Shown here: piece after piece, positions 56,760-64,000 of the stretch
How the letters are laid out: each line of letters opens with the position of its first letter
How positions within the stretch are numbered: position 1 is the stretch's first letter
Assembly: GCF_001668615.1 (NCBI RefSeq)
Contig: NZ_LZMC01000062.1
Location: forward strand, 186,001 to 250,000
DNA: 64,000 bases
Source: Mycobacterium sp. 1274761.0
Lineage (GTDB): Bacteria; Actinomycetota; Actinomycetes; Mycobacteriales; Mycobacteriaceae
Direction: 5' to 3'
The notes under the pieces: generated by a model
What the model was told of the DNA's origin: nothing
The model's database searches: none
The model's input: only the letters and a program-made list of their open reading frames with translations
Translations under genes and position numbers: made by a program

Positions 56760-58193
56760 ATGACAACCGATGCGCGGCCGCGCACCATGGCGGAAAAGGT
56801 TTGGGATGACCACGTCGTTGCTATCGGCGGGGGTACGGGCGACGCCCGTGAACCCGATCTGATCTACATCGACCTTCACCTCATTCACGAGGTGACCAGC
56901 CCGCAGGCCTTCGACGGGTTGCGGCTCGCGGGCCGCCGCGTCCGGCGACCCGATTTGACCATCGCCACCGAGGACCACAACGTGCCGACGGTCGACATCG
57001 ACAAACCGATCGCCGATCCCGTCTCGCGCACTCAGGTCGACACCTTGCGGCGCAATTGCGAAGAGTTCGGCATCCGCCTGCACCCGATGGGCGATGTCGA
57101 TCAGGGCATCGTGCACATCATCGGACCCCAACTGGGTCTCACCCAGCCCGGCATGACGATCGTCTGCGGCGACAGCCACACGTCCACCCATGGCGCATTC
57201 GGTGCACTCGCGATGGGCATCGGCACATCGGAGGTCGAGCACGTGCTCGCCACGGAGACATTGCCGCTGCGTCCGTTCAAGACGATGGCGGTCAACGTCG
57301 ACGGCCGATTGTCCGCCGGCGTTAGCGCCAAGGACATCATCCTCGCCGTGATCGCGAAGATCGGTACCGGCGGAGGGCAGGGTCATGTCATCGAATACCG
57401 CGGCAGCGCCATCGAAGCGCTGTCGATGGAAGGCCGCATGACGATCTGCAACATGAGCATCGAAGCCGGCGCGCGCGCAGGCATGGTCGCGCCCGACGAG
57501 ACGACGTATGAATTCCTTCGCGGACGTCCGCACGCTCCGATGGGCGCGGATTGGGATGCGGCGGTCGCGGCGTGGGACCGGTTACGCACCGACGACGGCG
57601 CCGAATTCGACTCCGAGATCTACATCGACGCCAGCACGCTGAGTCCGTTCGTCACGTGGGGAACCAACCCGGGGCAGGGTGTGCCGCTGTCGGGTTCGGT
57701 GCCGGACCCCGAGCTGATGCTCGACGACGATTCACGCCAAGCCGCCGAGAAGGCACTGGCATATATGGATCTTCGGCCGGGCACCGCCATGCGCGACATC
57801 GCGGTTGACACCGTCTTCGTCGGCTCGTGCACCAACGGACGCATCGAAGACTTGCGGGTGGTCGCCGACATCTTGCGTGGCCGCAAGGTGGCCGACGGTG
57901 TGCAGATGCTCGTCGTGCCCGGCTCGATGCGCGTGCGCGCCCAGGCCGAATCCGAGGGCCTTGGCGAGATTTTCACCGCTGCGGGCGCACAGTGGCGGCA
58001 GGCCGGTTGTTCGATGTGCCTCGGCATGAACCCCGACCAATTGTCGCCCGGGCAGCGCTGCGCATCGACGTCCAACCGGAACTTTGAGGGCAGGCAGGGT
58101 AAGGGCGGCCGTACACATCTGGTGTCGCCGGCCGTCGCCGCCGCGACCGCTGTGCGCGGAAAGTTGTCCTCACCCGAAGACCTCAATAACTAA
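56760..58193 (+). CDS. leuC: 3-isopropylmalate dehydratase large subunit
   Basis: 477 residues from the ATG at 56760, close to the 473 of the M. tuberculosis protein. The aconitase-type [4Fe-4S] ligands are Cys in [14 protein letters not shown] (about 355) and the CSMCLGMN pair (about 417-420). The N-terminus reads [14 protein letters not shown], with [14 protein letters not shown] and TEDHNVPT. It isomerises 2- to 3-isopropylmalate in leucine synthesis together with LeuD, which follows after 13 bp. The frame is open far upstream but there overlaps the divergent regulator. Orthologous to Rv2988c. Confidence 0.96.
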   Translation: MTTDARPRTMAEKVWDDHVVAIGGGTGDAREPDLIYIDLHLIHEVTSPQAFDGLRLAGRRVRRPDLTIATEDHNVPTVDIDKPIADPVSRTQVDTLRRNCEEFGIRLHPMGDVDQGIVHIIGPQLGLTQPGMTIVCGDSHTSTHGAFGALAMGIGTSEVEHVLATETLPLRPFKTMAVNVDGRLSAGVSAKDIILAVIAKIGTGGGQGHVIEYRGSAIEALSMEGRMTICNMSIEAGARAGMVAPDETTYEFLRGRPHAPMGADWDAAVAAWDRLRTDDGAEFDSEIYIDASTLSPFVTWGTNPGQGVPLSGSVPDPELMLDDDSRQAAEKALAYMDLRPGTAMRDIAVDTVFVGSCTNGRIEDLRVVADILRGRKVADGVQMLVVPGSMRVRAQAESEGLGEIFTAAGAQWRQAGCSMCLGMNPDQLSPGQRCASTSNRNFEGRQGKGGRTHLVSPAVAAATAVRGKLSSPEDLNN

Positions 58194-58206
58194 AGGGAGA
58201 CCAATC

Positions 58207-58806
58207 ATGGAACCGTTCCGCACACACACCGGGATCGGCGTTCCGTTGCGCCGGTCCAATGTCGACACCGACCAGATCATCCCGGCGGTGTACCTGAAAC
58301 GGGTCACCCGAACAGGTTTCGACGACGGTTTGTTCGCGTCATGGCGAAACGATCCGTCGTTCGTCTTGAACCTGAGCCCGTTCGACAGGGGCTCAGTGTT
58401 GGTCGCCGGCCCCGATTTCGGCACCGGATCGTCGCGCGAACACGCGGTGTGGGCGCTCATGGACTACGGCTTCCGCGTCGTCATCTCGTCTCGCTTCGCC
58501 GATATTTTTCGCGGCAACGCCGGCAAGGCGGGTCTGTTGGCGGCAGAACTCGCCCAAGACGATGTGGAACTTTTGTGGAAGCTCATCGAGCAGCAGCCCG
58601 GGCTGGAAATCACTGTGAATCTTCAAGATCGGACAGTGTCCGCAGGAACGGTCATGTTGCCGTTCAAGATTGACGATTACACCGCCTGGCGATTGCTTGA
58701 AGGTCTCGACGATATAGGCCTTACGCTGCGAAAACTGGATAAAATCGAGTTGTATGAATCTAATCGCCCACAGTGGAAACCACGCACGGTATCTGCATCC
58801 GGATAG
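58207..58806 (+). CDS. leuD: 3-isopropylmalate dehydratase small subunit
   Basis: 199 residues from the ATG at 58207, with AAAGGGAGA upstream. The swivel-domain signature includes [22 protein letters not shown] (about 11-32, in two blocks), [17 protein letters not shown] (about 71-87) and [15 protein letters not shown]. It completes the isopropylmalate isomerase with LeuC. A hairpin follows directly after the stop. Orthologous to Rv2987c. Confidence 0.96.
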   Translation: MEPFRTHTGIGVPLRRSNVDTDQIIPAVYLKRVTRTGFDDGLFASWRNDPSFVLNLSPFDRGSVLVAGPDFGTGSSREHAVWALMDYGFRVVISSRFADIFRGNAGKAGLLAAELAQDDVELLWKLIEQQPGLEITVNLQDRTVSAGTVMLPFKIDDYTAWRLLEGLDDIGLTLRKLDKIELYESNRPQWKPRTVSASG

Positions 58807-58807
58807 C

Positions 58808-58853
58808 GGTCGAAGCAACCGAAATTAAGGGTCTGCAAACCGCTGCTTCGACC
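58808..58853 (+). terminator. Hairpin after leuD
   Basis: GGTCGAAGCA (58808-58817) pairs perfectly with TGCTTCGACC (58844-58853); there is no T run. It may end or stabilise the leuCD message. The remaining 150 bp to hupB probably hold the hupB promoter, but no element is clear enough to call. Confidence 0.5.
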
Positions 58854-59003
58854 CCCTCGCCAGCGGCCATGCGCGGCAACCAGATTGCAAAAATTTGTGC
58901 CAGCAACGCTTGAAATTGCGCGTGGCTCTTGGAAATCAGTGGTATGTCGTATTACCGTGTCCTACTAGTTGGTCCAAGGTGGATCACGGTGTGGAGGTTT
59001 TGC

Positions 59004-59570
59004 ATGAACAAAGCAGAGCTGATCGACGTACTCACGAAGAAGCTCGACACTGACCGACGGACGGCTACCGAAGCCGTCGAAAACGTCGTCGACACAATCG
59101 TGCGTGCGGTGCATAAGGGTGACAGCGTCACCATTACCGGTTTCGGCGTCTTCGAACAGCGCCGTCGTGCAGCCCGGGTCGCGCGTAATCCGCGCACCGG
59201 CGAGACAGTGAAAGTGAAGCCAACATCCGTGCCGGCGTTCCGGCCCGGTGCTCAATTCAAAGCGGTTGTCTCTGGCGCACAGCGCCTCCCGGCGGAAGGA
59301 CCTGCAGTGAAGCGTGGAAGTGGAGCCGGTGGGGCTCGCAAGGCTGTCAAGAGGGCTGCGGCCAAGAAGGCTGTGAAGCGCAGTGCGGCCAAGAAGGCTG
59401 TGAAGCGCAGCGCCGCCAAGAAGGCAGTGAAGCGCAGCGCCGCCAAGAAGGCAGTGAAGCGCAGCGCCGCCAAGAAGACGGTGAAGCGGGCTGCCGCCAA
59501 GAAGGCGACTAAGGCATCGCCCGCCAAGAAAACTGCAAAGCGCGCGCCGGCCAAGAAGGGCCGTCGGTAA
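59004..59570 (+). CDS. hupB: Nucleoid-associated DNA-binding protein HupB
   Basis: 188 residues from the ATG at 59004, preceded by GGAGG. The first 90 residues are a standard HU fold: [19 protein letters not shown], then [20 protein letters not shown] and [23 protein letters not shown] (blocks up to about 80). The tail from about residue 108 is Lys/Ala-rich, with five [13 protein letters not shown] repeats then PAKK motifs, as in the eukaryotic histone-H1-like tail of mycobacterial HupB (Rv2986c). It compacts DNA and may bind iron-regulated promoters. Tail length is somewhat below the 214-residue M. tuberculosis protein, reflecting repeat number. Confidence 0.95.
   Translation: MNKAELIDVLTKKLDTDRRTATEAVENVVDTIVRAVHKGDSVTITGFGVFEQRRRAARVARNPRTGETVKVKPTSVPAFRPGAQFKAVVSGAQRLPAEGPAVKRGSGAGGARKAVKRAAAKKAVKRSAAKKAVKRSAAKKAVKRSAAKKAVKRSAAKKTVKRAAAKKATKASPAKKTAKRAPAKKGRR
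59337..59498 (+). repeat. 27-bp in-frame tandem repeats in hupB
   Basis: Six units of 27 bp; four (59364-59471) are nearly identical and encode KKAVKRSAA. The flanking units are more diverged. Repeat number probably varies between strains. Confidence 0.88.
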
Positions 59571-59580
59571 TTTCTCATCG

Positions 59581-59615
59581 GATACGCCGTGGGTCGCGAT
59601 GACCCACGGCGTATC
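59581..59615. terminator. Strong hairpin between hupB and mutT1
   Basis: A perfect 15-bp stem, GATACGCCGTGGGTC with its complement, and a 5-base loop GCGAT, lying between the convergent hupB and mutT1. There is no T run, but its position suits a bidirectional terminator. Confidence 0.75.
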
Positions 59616-59654
59616 TGCGTAATGGGGTAACTCGGTTGAACCGCTGCGCGGCTG

Positions 59655-60590
59655 CTATTTCTTTGTGGCCAGTGGACTACCGATATGGTCGGCGGCCACC
59701 AAATCGCCGCGCCACGACGACATCACCCACGTGCTGCCCTTGCGATTGCGCGATTTGTCGGGGCGTATGCCATCACGGTCGCACCACCACTCGATCAGAT
59801 CCGGTATGACCTTCCCCTGGGTGCAGATCACCGGCGTGCCATCGGTCGCGGCAATCTCGAGCACGCGGCGGCGGGCCGCCTTTCGATCGTCTGCGTAGGC
59901 TTCCTCGGTCAGCAGCGGTTCGTTGCGAATGGTCGACCCGAGTTCTTCAGCCAATGGTTCGAGCGTCTGGTGGCATCGAGTACGGTCCGCTGCGTACAGC
60001 GTGTCAGCGCCGAACGCCAGCAGTTGACCGACCAACGACTCGGCCTGCGCCCGCCCGCGTTTGTCCAACGGACGGAGCCGGTCGTCGCCCTTGTACCTAG
60101 ACTTACTACCCGCGGTGCCGTGCCGGACGATCAGGACGGTTTTGGTGTCGGCGGGCAACTTGGCGAACCGGCGCAACACCTTCCGGTCGTACGGGTACTC
60201 GAGTTGCTTCATCGCCGCCGAGACGGGCAACCACTTCAACTCGTCGACTTCTTCACTCGATGCGAACGCGCCGTCGACGGCACGCGCCGCCCAGTACCGC
60301 ACCTTCTTGAGGCCTTGCGTCTCGACCGCATAACTCACCGACGCCAGCCGTCTGCCGAGATGTGAGCGGTAGCCCGTCTCCTCGAACACCTCGCGCACGG
60401 CGGTGATCGGTTCGCTTTCTCCCGCCTCGACCTTGCCTTTGGGAAGCGACCAGTCGTCGTAGCGCGGTCGGTGGATCACCGCGACTTCGGGTTCGGTCCC
60501 GTCGTCACTGGCTCTCCACAACACCGCGCCGGCGGCGAGAGTGGCCTTGCCGTGCGGCCTCGCCGCGCTGTTGGACGAATTCCTCGACAC
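59655..60590 (-). CDS. mutT1: MutT1-type Nudix hydrolase with C-terminal histidine phosphatase domain
   Basis: 311 residues, close to the 317 of Rv2985. The Nudix domain has the box [20 protein letters not shown] (about 53-72). The second half is a histidine-phosphatase domain starting [13 protein letters not shown] (RHG motif, about 157). This fusion in mycobacteria cleans oxidised nucleotides (8-oxo-dGTP, 8-oxo-GTP) and also hydrolyses diadenosine polyphosphates. Downstream of ppk on the same strand, about 36 bp away, so likely one operon. Confidence 0.94.
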   Translation of the reverse strand: MSRNSSNSAARPHGKATLAAGAVLWRASDDGTEPEVAVIHRPRYDDWSLPKGKVEAGESEPITAVREVFEETGYRSHLGRRLASVSYAVETQGLKKVRYWAARAVDGAFASSEEVDELKWLPVSAAMKQLEYPYDRKVLRRFAKLPADTKTVLIVRHGTAGSKSRYKGDDRLRPLDKRGRAQAESLVGQLLAFGADTLYAADRTRCHQTLEPLAEELGSTIRNEPLLTEEAYADDRKAARRRVLEIAATDGTPVICTQGKVIPDLIEWWCDRDGIRPDKSRNRKGSTWVMSSWRGDLVAADHIGSPLATKK

Positions 60591-60626
60591 CTCAACTCCT
60601 GCAGATCATCCGAGCCGCGGGGACTG

Positions 60627-62813
60627 TCAAGGGTGGCGGTGGCGTTCCATCAGCCACACCTGGTGATCGCGCACTGTCTGGCCTTCCTGAGGAGACGCCG
60701 TCCAGTTTCCATCGGCGCCGAGTTCCCAGCAGCGGGTCTCCGGGTTCATTGCCGACTCGAACACTTCGTCCAGATGCGCTTTCAGCCTCGGATCCTTCAC
60801 TTGAGCCATGACCTCGACTCGGCGGTCGAGATTACGATGCATCATGTCCGCGCTGCCGATCCAGAACTCGTCGATGGCACGGAAGTGAATTATGCGTGAG
60901 TGCTCGAGGAACCGGCCCAGGATCGAGCGCACCACGATGTTGTCGGAGAAGCCGTCGACGCCAGGACGAAGCGCACAGATGCCGCGCACCACCACCTCCA
61001 CCCGCACGCCGGCCTGCGAGGCTCGGTAGAGAGCGTCGATCACCTGCTCGTCGACCAACGCGTTGGCCTTGAGCCGGATTCGGCCGCGTGCACCCTCGCG
61101 CGTCGCTGCTGCTTCGCGTTCGATGCGCTCGATGATGCCCTTGCGCACGCCGTGCGGTGCTACGAGCAGGTTGCGATAGGAGTCCTTGCGCGAATAGCCT
61201 GTCAGCGAGTTGAACAGATCGGTGAGGTCCGCGCCGATGTCGGGAGCGGCCGTCAGCAGCCCGACATCCTCATACAGGCGAGCCGTTTTCGGGTTGTAGT
61301 TGCCGGTGCCCACATGGCAGTAGCGCCGGATCGCCGAACCTTCCCGCCGAACCACCAGACACGTTTTGCAATGTGTCTTCAATCCGATCAGCCCGTAGAC
61401 GACGTGCACACCCGCCTGCTCGAGGGCGCGTGCCCACTTGATGTTGGCCTGTTCGTCGAAGCGCGCCTTGATCTCCACCAGCGCGACCACCTGCTTGCCC
61501 GCTTCGGCGGCGTCGATCAGGGCGTTGACAATCGGCGAGTCACCCGATGTGCGGTACAACGTCTGCTTGATCGCCAACACATTCGGATCGGCTGCGGCCT
61601 GTTCGATGAAGCGTTGCACCGTGGTCGAGAACGAGTCATACGGATGATGGACCAGGACGTCCCCATCGCGCAGTGTCGAGAAGATGCTCTTCGGTGTTTC
61701 ACGTTCGCCGAACGCCGGCGGGGTAGCGGGCACGAATGGCGGATCCTTCAGCTCGGGGCGATCCACGCCGTAGATCTGCCACAGCGACGAAAGATCCAGC
61801 AGGCCAGGCACCTCGATGACGTCGCCGGGGTTCACGTCCAGTTCGCGCAGCAGGAGCTCCAGCATGTGCTCGGTCATGTCGTCGGCGACCTCGAGGCGCA
61901 CCGGAGACCCGAACCGCCTCCGCGCCAACTCGCGCTCGAGCGCCTGCAGAAGATCCTCGTCGCGGTCTTCCTCGACCTCGAAATCGGCGTTGCGCGTGAT
62001 CCGGAACGCGTGGTGCTCGACGATCTCCAAGCCGGGGAACAGCACTGGCAGGAACACCGCGATCAGTTCTTCCATCGGCAGGAAACGCAACTCGCCCTCG
62101 CGGCTGTCGAGTTCGACGAAGCGGTCGACGTTGTCGGGCACCTTGATTCGGGCGAAGTGCTGACCGCCGTCGTCGGGATGTTTGACGGTGATCGCGAGAT
62201 TCAGGCTCAGGCCGCTGACGAACGGGAACGGATGCGCGGGGTCGACGGCCAACGGTGTCAACACCGGAAAGACCTGCTCGTGGAAGTAGGCCGACAACCG
62301 ATCGCGCTCGGCGTCGTCGAGCTGAGTCCAGGTGACGATGACGATTCCGCGCTCTGCGAGCGCAGGCCGCACCGATTCGAGAAACACATGGGCGTGTCGA
62401 TTGGCGATCTGTTGGGTTCGTTCGTTGATCCGTCGCAGCTGCTCGCGTGGTGAGAGCCCGTCGGCGGAGCGCACGGACAGACCCATCTCGTCGCGCCGTT
62501 TCAGGCCGGCAACGCGCACCATGTAGAACTCGTCGAGGTTCGACGCGAAGATCGCGAGGAACTTTGCCCGCTCCAGCAGCGGTAGCGATGGGTCAGCGGC
62601 CAGCGCCAGCACGCGGGCGTTGAAGTCCAGCCAGCTCAGCTCGCGATTGAGGTAACGATCGTCGGGAAGCGCATTGTCGACCGTCGGCGCTGTCGCCGCA
62701 GGTGGCGCTTCCGGGTTTCTGCCGTCCTCCCGAGGGGAGGCCGAATCATCCACCACCGCGTCGGTGTCATCGCGTCGAACTCGTGTCTCGGCTTCGGTCA
62801 TCCCGTCGATCAT
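60627..62813 (-). CDS. ppk: Polyphosphate kinase 1
   Basis: 728 residues from the ATG at 62813; an in-frame ATG at 62801 is the alternative. The N-terminal conserved start is [20 protein letters not shown] (about 49-68) with [20 protein letters not shown]. The catalytic histidines lie in [14 protein letters not shown] and [20 protein letters not shown], inside the two phospholipase-D-like domains, and [21 protein letters not shown] follows. It makes polyphosphate from ATP at the membrane, linked to stress signalling. Orthologous to Rv2984. The open frame above 62813 is basic and not conserved. Confidence 0.95.
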   Translation of the reverse strand: MIDGMTEAETRVRRDDTDAVVDDSASPREDGRNPEAPPAATAPTVDNALPDDRYLNRELSWLDFNARVLALAADPSLPLLERAKFLAIFASNLDEFYMVRVAGLKRRDEMGLSVRSADGLSPREQLRRINERTQQIANRHAHVFLESVRPALAERGIVIVTWTQLDDAERDRLSAYFHEQVFPVLTPLAVDPAHPFPFVSGLSLNLAITVKHPDDGGQHFARIKVPDNVDRFVELDSREGELRFLPMEELIAVFLPVLFPGLEIVEHHAFRITRNADFEVEEDRDEDLLQALERELARRRFGSPVRLEVADDMTEHMLELLLRELDVNPGDVIEVPGLLDLSSLWQIYGVDRPELKDPPFVPATPPAFGERETPKSIFSTLRDGDVLVHHPYDSFSTTVQRFIEQAAADPNVLAIKQTLYRTSGDSPIVNALIDAAEAGKQVVALVEIKARFDEQANIKWARALEQAGVHVVYGLIGLKTHCKTCLVVRREGSAIRRYCHVGTGNYNPKTARLYEDVGLLTAAPDIGADLTDLFNSLTGYSRKDSYRNLLVAPHGVRKGIIERIEREAAATREGARGRIRLKANALVDEQVIDALYRASQAGVRVEVVVRGICALRPGVDGFSDNIVVRSILGRFLEHSRIIHFRAIDEFWIGSADMMHRNLDRRVEVMAQVKDPRLKAHLDEVFESAMNPETRCWELGADGNWTASPQEGQTVRDHQVWLMERHRHP

Positions 62814-62866
62814 CCCCCATTCGCTATCCGAACTTCTACCGACGGCGAGTTTCCTTCGACAGCTGT

Positions 62867-63526
<660 letters not shown>

Positions 63527-63540
63527 TCATCCTGCCAGTG

Positions 63541-63698
63541 GCGGGGCTTCTCAATGCGGCTGACGCCGCTTGATCGGCGCCCCGCTCGGTTGGATGGCGG
63601 GGCTCCTCAACGCGGCTGACGCCGCTTGATCGGCGCCCCGCTCGGTTGGATGGCGGGGCTTCTCAACGCGGCTGACGCCGCTTGATCGGCGCCCCGCT
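63541..63698. repeat. 56-bp palindromic tandem repeat, three copies
   Basis: Units start at 63541, 63597 and 63653 and are nearly identical. Each has outer arms GCGGGGC/GCCCCGC and inner arms GCGGC-TGAC-GCCGC flanked by TCAA/TTGA, so each can fold into one long hairpin. The block fills the gap between fbiD and gpsA. The third copy ends at the -10 of gpsA. Confidence 0.9.
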
Positions 63699-63711
63699 AG
63701 GGTTGGACCCG
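63698..63711 (+). promoter_or_regulatory. -10 element TAGGGT before gpsA (leaderless start)
   Basis: TAGGGT at 63698-63703 ends 7 bp before the GTG of gpsA. It is formed exactly where the third 56-bp repeat diverges from the other two. Confidence 0.5.
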
Positions 63712-64000
63712 TGGTTGACGCCGCTGTAATGGGAGCCGGTGCCTGGGGAACGGCGCTGGCCAAAGTGTTGGCGGACGCGGGCAATAACGTCACGCTGTGG
63801 TCGCGTCGCGCTGAGCTGGCCGATGATATCAACGCGACGCACCGCAATCCCGAGTACCTCGGCGACATCGAGCTGCCCGCATCGATCCGCGCCACCGGCG
63901 ACGCACACGACGCGCTGGCCGGCGCGTGCACCGTGTTGCTCGCGGTGCCGTCGCAGACGCTCCGGGGCAATCTCACCGAATGGGCCGGCTCGATCGAGCC
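63711..64000 (+). CDS. gpsA: NAD(P)-dependent glycerol-3-phosphate dehydrogenase (3' end outside window)
   Basis: The first 96 codons are visible, open to the window edge. The start [20 protein letters not shown] has the GxGxWGTA Rossmann motif of GpsA, followed by [39 protein letters not shown] and [14 protein letters not shown], all family hallmarks. It reduces dihydroxyacetone phosphate to sn-glycerol 3-phosphate for phospholipid synthesis. Start GTG at 63711, probably leaderless. Position after fbiD matches Rv2982c. It is divergent from fbiD across the palindromic repeats. Confidence 0.92.
   Translation, partial: MVDAAVMGAGAWGTALAKVLADAGNNVTLWSRRAELADDINATHRNPEYLGDIELPASIRATGDAHDALAGACTVLLAVPSQTLRGNLTEWAGSIE

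Noticed and set aside
58807..59003. hupB promoter elements
   Set aside because: Several weak TATGNC/TTGAAA candidates exist, but none is convincing enough to call.
59337..59498. Possible CRISPR or mobile repeat
   Set aside because: The repeats are in frame inside hupB and encode its normal Lys/Ala tail.
60900..62453. 517-codon open frame on the plus strand over ppk
   Set aside because: Antisense to the well-supported ppk; composition is not protein-like.
63541..63698. Possible CRISPR array
   Set aside because: The three copies are contiguous 56-bp units without spacers, and no cas gene is present; it is a palindromic tandem repeat.

Overview
The window is a GC-rich actinobacterial chromosome segment whose gene order matches the Mycobacterium tuberculosis stretch Rv3032 to Rv2982c. 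It runs glucan glycosyltransferase, branching enzyme, methyltransferase, etfBA, iscS, mnmA, ligA, gatCA, pfkA, gatB, lppZ, doxX, cfp6, ilvBNC, serA, leuB, gltX, leuCD, hupB, mutT1, ppk, fbiD, gpsA. F420 biosynthesis (fbiD), methylglucose lipopolysaccharide genes, HupB with a lysine/alanine tail and a Cfp6 homologue all point to Mycobacterium sensu lato. A complete carotenoid cluster, absent from M. tuberculosis at this place, suggests a pigmented, probably environmental species. I saw no insertion sequence, prophage or CRISPR array.

Layout. 1-4.8 kb: two tandem paralogous AAA-ATPase/TPR signalling proteins, the second with a class III cyclase domain. 4.8-6.9 kb: an MFS exporter and ArsR-type regulator. 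7.0-10.5 kb: the polymethylated-polysaccharide trio. 10.7-16.8 kb: etfBA, an OlsB/OlsA-like acyltransferase pair, iscS and mnmA. 16.8-22.4 kb: lipoprotein LpqA, a MetE-C-like protein, a secreted Pro-rich protein, an acyl-CoA ligase and an ArsR/SRPBCC regulator. 22.4-33.2 kb: ligA, gatC-gatA-pfkA-gatB, lppZ, doxX and cfp6. 33.2-36.9 kb: ilvB-ilvN-ilvC behind a 23-residue Leu/Val/Ile-rich leader peptide and attenuator. 36.9-47.1 kb: the carotenoid block. 47.1-64 kb: serA, leuB, a pseudogene, an MFS protein, a FAH protein, gltX, two tRNAs, an IclR regulator with leuCD, hupB, mutT1, ppk, fbiD and the start of gpsA.

How the genes work together. Branched-chain amino acid synthesis is unusually complete here: ilvBNC, leuB and leuCD, with attenuation at ilvB and a divergent IclR regulator at leuCD. 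gltX, tRNA-Gln(CUG), tRNA-Glu(CUC) and GatCAB together supply Gln-tRNA through misacylated Glu-tRNA. The carotenoid block contains idi, crtE-crtI-crtB-crtYc-crtYd, a SAM methyltransferase, crtU (aromatic end-ring formation) and a Rieske protein. Every junction from crtE to the Rieske gene is a 4-bp start/stop overlap.

The most interesting signal is a repeated operator, ATGCAT-CGNTT-ATGCAT (11-bp direct-repeat period). It occurs exactly three times: before a MerR/B12-binding-domain (CarH/LitR-like) regulator and its divergent unknown neighbour, before idi, and before crtE. This predicts one, probably light/cobalamin-responsive, aromatic carotenoid regulon that includes an unknown 142-residue protein and two uncharacterised tailoring enzymes.
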